64,000 bases of DNA from CAZHCA01 sp964530825 (GTDB lineage: Bacteria; Bacteroidota; Bacteroidia; Chitinophagales; Saprospiraceae): NCBI GenBank assembly GCA_964530825.1, contig CAZHCA010000021.1, positions 1 through 64,000 on the forward strand. The letters run 5' to 3'. The notes under the pieces are model-generated. The model was not told where the DNA came from. It worked only from the letters and a program-made list of their open reading frames with translations, and did no database searches. Positions within the stretch are counted from its first letter, which is position 1. Every line of letters begins with the position of its first letter. Shown in pieces: positions 60,630 through 64,000 of the stretch. Made by a program: the position numbers and the translations under genes.

Positions 60630-61807
60630 CACCGAAAAAAGAGCTCACCGACCTGCTCGTACACAACGCGTTCGATGCGCTGTTTAACGCCCTGAAGAGC
60701 GACGCCGCCGGTGCCAAGCGGACCCAACTGCTCGACACCATCCATCTTGTAGAAGCCAAATACCGCGAGTTGCGCGAAGATGAGATACGCGGTAGCCAGG
60801 CCGCTGCTACGATTCAGGTGCGGTACAATCAGTTGCGAGAAAAACTACAAGAGATCATTGCCGACCTGCACCGCCCGCAAGTGCCCGTTATCCGGCGTAA
60901 GCAGTTCTGGGCGCCGCTATCCATCTTTGTAGTCACTAGCCTGGGCCTTTTTTGGGGATTGTGGCCGGTCAAGACCCTCCATTTCCAGCTCGATGCCCAA
61001 CTGACAACCTTGAGTGTGCGTCTGCTGGAACCTTACGACTTGAACTACGATCTCTACCTGACGCTGTTCGAAGGTGGCCCCTTCGAGCGGGTGCGTACTG
61101 CCGACCAAAACATCACCTCCGAAGCCTACGGTCCCTTCGACTGGGAACTTTACGATGGGTACTTTCAGTTGAGTCGCTTTCTATTGCCCCAAAAGATGCG
61201 CATGAACCTGAGGGTCGACGGCCCCGAGGTCTTGCTCAACCTGGCCGACGGCCAGGTGCGGGGCGAGCTGGAGGTCGACAGTGCGCTGACGATCGTTGCC
61301 GACGGTCTTATCGCTATGCCCCTGCAGCACGATTCCGCCCGTATCGAATTGATCGAATTCACCACCTCGGAGTCGGCCGAGTTGGCGCTACGTCCGGCCC
61401 CCACAGACACCTTTCACCTGCAGCGCCTGCGGGTGGGCGTAGGTTGGGATTACACGGAGCGCACGGCCGGGGGTGGCATCCGTTCGACGATCCGATCGGG
61501 TGAGCTACGCGCCAACAGCTTGCAGTATCCCCTAGCCAGAGAACAGTTCATCGAGATGGAAACCCTGGAACGAGGCTACCTTAGCATACGCAAGTTGGAG
61601 GATGTTTTTCAAATCAGGCTGCGAGGAACAGCTACCGGACTGCGCATCGGTGATGACCGGGAGTCGTTAAAGGCCATAACAACCACCCGTATTGAGCAAT
61701 TGGCCAAGAACCGGCGCGCCAACCTTTTGTGGCAGCTTATATTGGGACTTGCTTCCTTAGCAAGTTTGTTGGTGACCATTTATCAGGGTATCAGAGGAAG
61801 CAGATAG
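60626..61807 (+). CDS. Two-TM protein with N-terminal effector-associated-domain-like (EAD11) helical domain
   Basis: 393 residues. Residues ~1-82 are helical with no signal (LTDLLVHNAFDALFNALKSD, YRELREDEIRGSQAAATIQV, RYNQLREKLQEIIADL), resembling EAD11-type adaptor domains. TM1 spans ~95-113 (FWAPLSIFVVTSLGLFWGLW). A ~250-residue extracytoplasmic beta-rich region (LTLFEGGPFERVRTADQNIT; RVGVGWDYTERTAGGGIR) leads to TM2 at ~367-387 (LLWQLILGLASLASLLVTIY). The EAD would sit in the cytosol and recruit an effector with the same EAD, the periplasmic part acting as sensor. Family assignment by memory. Confidence 0.75.
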   Translation: MTPKKELTDLLVHNAFDALFNALKSDAAGAKRTQLLDTIHLVEAKYRELREDEIRGSQAAATIQVRYNQLREKLQEIIADLHRPQVPVIRRKQFWAPLSIFVVTSLGLFWGLWPVKTLHFQLDAQLTTLSVRLLEPYDLNYDLYLTLFEGGPFERVRTADQNITSEAYGPFDWELYDGYFQLSRFLLPQKMRMNLRVDGPEVLLNLADGQVRGELEVDSALTIVADGLIAMPLQHDSARIELIEFTTSESAELALRPAPTDTFHLQRLRVGVGWDYTERTAGGGIRSTIRSGELRANSLQYPLAREQFIEMETLERGYLSIRKLEDVFQIRLRGTATGLRIGDDRESLKAITTTRIEQLAKNRRANLLWQLILGLASLASLLVTIYQGIRGSR

Positions 61808-62189
61808 GGTTGATGAATGGAGTAGTTTAAATTAAGGCCTCACTTGAGTTATTTGGTTAGATCAATAAGTAAGGTAAGAAAGTCATGCTCCGAGGGCTTT
61901 CTTGAGCTGTGAAAGTGCGCAGCGGGGTGCGTCCAAAGGCATCGCGTTGAGGAAGGAATGGTACCTTAGATCAGTGAGCAAACCTCATCGGTAGTGGCAG
62001 TCCACCTTGCTACCCGCTCCGCAGGAGTCTGCCCGCTGCCCTCGGCAGCAATACCCGTTCCGCTTTGGCTTGTGCCCCAGGACGGACCAAAAATCGGAGC
62101 ATCAACCTCGGGATAGGCCTCGGCAACAATTTTTTTACAAGTAACAAACCAAAAAATCCAAATTCGAAAACTTAAATTGTACAAAAGAC
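61808..62189. other. Intergenic region, possible short - strand ORF
   Basis: About 380 bp. AAGAAAG (61876-61882)/CTTTCTT (61897-61903) can form a hairpin without a T tail. A 79-codon - strand frame (61966-62205) ends PAERVARWTATTDEVCSLI and starts inside the next gene's 5' end; I cannot assign it and treat it as unproven. Confidence 0.35.
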
Positions 62190-62702
62190 ATGAAACGCTA
62201 CACAATAAAATCCGGACACCATACTTGCCGGCCGTTGCGCCTAAAGATTCGCTTTCGGGCAGGCGATATCGGCTGGCGGATAATCATGGACAACAACTGT
62301 GATTATGACCTGAAGGGTGTCGATCAGCTCGATTGGTGTAAACTGGTAGGCGTTTTTTATAACCCTTTCAATATCCACGGTGACACGGCCATGGTAGGTT
62401 GGCGCTATAATTTGGAGACGAGGCGGATCGAACTCAATGCCTATTACCACATCGACGGCAAGCGCACCTATACCGACCCGTTGATGGAGGTTGGTCTTTT
62501 GGAAACCTTTACCTGCCTTCTGCGCATAAGTACGGGTCGTCACGAATACGAATGGACTCTGCAGCGGGCATCCGACAACTTCAAGGTCGTGCACGTCCAG
62601 CCCTTTCGGCACGATCGCAAGCTTTCGATCGAGACCAATTTCTACTTTGGCGGCAATCAGCCTGCGCCCCAGGAGGTAAGCTGTCAGTTGGAGAATATCT
62701 AG
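62190..62702 (+). CDS. Conserved-looking cytosolic protein, unknown
   Basis: 170 residues, no signal or TM. KIRFRAGDIGWRIIMDNNCD, DQLDWCKLVGVFYNPFNIHG, MVGWRYNLETRRIELNAYYH and HDRKLSIETNFYFGGNQPAP suggest a beta-sandwich protein. I associate it with Bacteroidota proteins of unknown function but cannot name a family. It lies 79 bp upstream of bshC. Confidence 0.6.
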   Translation: MKRYTIKSGHHTCRPLRLKIRFRAGDIGWRIIMDNNCDYDLKGVDQLDWCKLVGVFYNPFNIHGDTAMVGWRYNLETRRIELNAYYHIDGKRTYTDPLMEVGLLETFTCLLRISTGRHEYEWTLQRASDNFKVVHVQPFRHDRKLSIETNFYFGGNQPAPQEVSCQLENI

Positions 62703-62781
62703 GAAAGGCAGGCGGGCTAAACTTTTGATCTCCCTACGCCTTTTAAAAAGAAATTATCTTTCGCCAAACGACTAACCATCT

Positions 62782-64000
62782 ATGCCAATTACTGCCACCG
62801 AAGTGCACCATCTCCCGTTCGATAAAATTCCCCAGCTCTCCAGCAAAGACATCGCATACGCCACCGCCGATCCCCGGCTCCGTAATTTCTACAAATATCC
62901 TGTTAAGCTCGAAGCCTTTGCCGAGGTCATCGACGATAAAAAACGCGCCGATACTGACCGTCAAACTCTAGTGCGGGTCCTCAATCGCCAGTACAGTGAG
63001 TTGTCCAGATCGGAAAAAGTACACGCAAATGTAGATGCCTTACTGTACCCAACTACATTCACTATCACGACCGCCCACCAGCCGTCGTTGTTTACCGGGC
63101 CGCTGTACTATATCTATAAGATCATCTCGACCATCAACCTGGCTGAGTGTCTGCAGCGGAAATATCCAGACTATCACTTCGTACCGATTTTCATCAGCGG
63201 GTCTGAAGACCACGATTTTGAAGAAATCAACCACGCCAATCTATTCAACAAGACTATCACCTGGGAAAACGACGAATCGGGTGGCTGCGGTTTCATGCGT
63301 ACAGAGGGTTTAAAGCAGCCCCTTGCGGAGCTCAGGGAAATCCTGGGCGATACCGATCGGGCACAGCATATTTTTGGCATCATAGAAAAAGCCTACACTC
63401 GCCACGGGCGCTATGGCGAAGCCACTCAGGAGCTAGTGCACGAACTGTTTAAAGACGACGGATTGGTGGTCGTCAACATGAGCGATGCCGAGCTGAAGCG
63501 GCTGTTCATTCCGATTATGGAAGAAGAAATCCTCAAGCAGCCCTCCCAGCAATTAGTGGAAGAAACTCAGCAGGAACTAGCCGAAAGAGCCGGTTTCAGC
63601 GATCAAGCGCACGCCCGTAAGATCAATCTCTTCTACCTTGATGATCAGCTGCGCGAACGGATCGTGTTTGAAGATGGGAAGTATCAGGTACTCAACACCG
63701 ACTTGGCTTTTACGGAGGCCGAGTTGAAGAAAGCGCTCCACGATCATCCCGAGCGCTTCAGTCCAAACGTAGTTATGCGGCCTCTCTACCAGGAGTTGGT
63801 CCTGCCAAACCTAGCCTACGTGGGCGGCGGGGGCGAAATCGCCTATTGGCTTGAGCGCCAAAGTCAATTTGCACATTTTGGGGTCAACTTTCCCATGCTG
63901 GTGCGCCGCAACTCGGTCCTTTGGGTCGATGGTGGGATGAGCAAAAAAGTACGCAAGCTCGACTTATCAATCGAAGATCTTTTTATCGAGACCGAAACCC
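62782..64000 (+). CDS. bshC: Bacillithiol biosynthesis cysteine-adding enzyme (partial)
   Basis: Starts at ATG 62782 and runs open to the window edge (~406 codons of an enzyme of about 530). FTITTAHQPSLFTGPLYYIY, KIISTINLAECLQRKYPDYH, IFISGSEDHDFEEINHANLF, YLDDQLRERIVFEDGKY and SPNVVMRPLYQELVLPNLAY followed by GGGGEIAYWLERQSQFAHFG are BshC landmarks. BshC joins L-cysteine to GlcN-malate to make bacillithiol, the main low-molecular-weight thiol of these bacteria. The 3' end lies beyond the window. Confidence 0.96.
   Translation, partial: MPITATEVHHLPFDKIPQLSSKDIAYATADPRLRNFYKYPVKLEAFAEVIDDKKRADTDRQTLVRVLNRQYSELSRSEKVHANVDALLYPTTFTITTAHQPSLFTGPLYYIYKIISTINLAECLQRKYPDYHFVPIFISGSEDHDFEEINHANLFNKTITWENDESGGCGFMRTEGLKQPLAELREILGDTDRAQHIFGIIEKAYTRHGRYGEATQELVHELFKDDGLVVVNMSDAELKRLFIPIMEEEILKQPSQQLVEETQQELAERAGFSDQAHARKINLFYLDDQLRERIVFEDGKYQVLNTDLAFTEAELKKALHDHPERFSPNVVMRPLYQELVLPNLAYVGGGGEIAYWLERQSQFAHFGVNFPMLVRRNSVLWVDGGMSKKVRKLDLSIEDLFIETET

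Noticed and set aside
60952..61503. A 183-codon frame inside the EAD-TM gene
   Set aside because: Low-complexity Arg/Gly/Pro translation typical of an off-frame reading.
61966..62205. 79-codon - strand frame with Gly/Ser/Thr-rich end, considered as a peptide precursor
   Set aside because: Overlaps the start of the next gene on the other strand, and no maturation genes are nearby.
1..64000. CRISPR arrays, insertion sequences, integrases, rRNA operons
   Set aside because: No regular spacer-repeat pattern, transposase, recombinase or rRNA sequence was seen.

Overview
The window reads as a chromosomal segment of a Bacteroidota bacterium, most likely from the Saprospiria (Lewinella/Saprospira relatives). 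This rests on C-terminal type IX secretion sorting domains, a DUF4249 lipoprotein beside a TonB-dependent receptor, a miaB / sigma-54 activator / lptE gene order, TAnnTTTG-type promoter elements, many short lipoprotein signals and a bacillithiol gene (bshC). No taxonomic marker was compared, so the assignment is inference.

Layout. 1-5 kb: a receptor-L-domain-like secreted protein, a DUF72 protein, ppk1, then tRNA-Leu(UAA) with a nearby copy of its 3' end. 5-11 kb: TPR protein, YceI lipoprotein, miaB, a sigma-54 activator without receiver domain, lptE and a TonB-C-domain protein. 11-18 kb: a metal-uptake operon (TonB receptor, binding lipoprotein, ATPase, two permeases) whose first permease is fused to an MntR/DtxR-like domain. 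18-30 kb: two alpha/beta hydrolases, a methyltransferase, DUF6607, NADP-type isocitrate dehydrogenase, a serine-hydrolase pseudogene, DUF1801, a secreted GH13 enzyme and ppc. 30-42 kb: an ECF sigma fragment, a BamA-like outer membrane protein, a metallo-beta-lactamase/rhodanese fusion behind OxyR, an ankyrin protein, a DEAD-box helicase, a DinB-like protein, a lipoprotein serine hydrolase, a DsrE protein and a flavodoxin-like reductase. 42-47 kb: two T9SS cargo proteins. 47-53 kb: a DUF4249/TonB-receptor pair and two lipoproteins. 53-62 kb: acetoacetyl-CoA ligase, then an accessory cluster. 62.8 kb to the end: the 5' part of bshC.

The most unusual part is 55.4-61.8 kb. It has two paralogous secreted proteins, each an intact trypsin-like protease domain joined to a formylglycine-generating-enzyme (FGE)-like domain. 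The C-terminus of the second resembles the variable region of diversity-generating retroelement (DGR) targets. It is followed by a large GC-rich hairpin, a terminator-like hairpin and the first ~36 codons of a small ORF resembling DGR-associated accessory proteins. Upstream and divergent are a secreted protein and a two-TM protein whose cytosolic N-terminus resembles an effector-associated domain (EAD11 type). No reverse transcriptase or template repeat is in the window, so I read this as a detached, remote or decayed DGR target locus with links to protease-based conflict systems.

The remaining genes suggest a manganese, peroxide and thiol theme (metal operon, OxyR, persulfide-dioxygenase-like fusion, DsrE, bacillithiol synthesis) set among ordinary housekeeping and cell-envelope functions.
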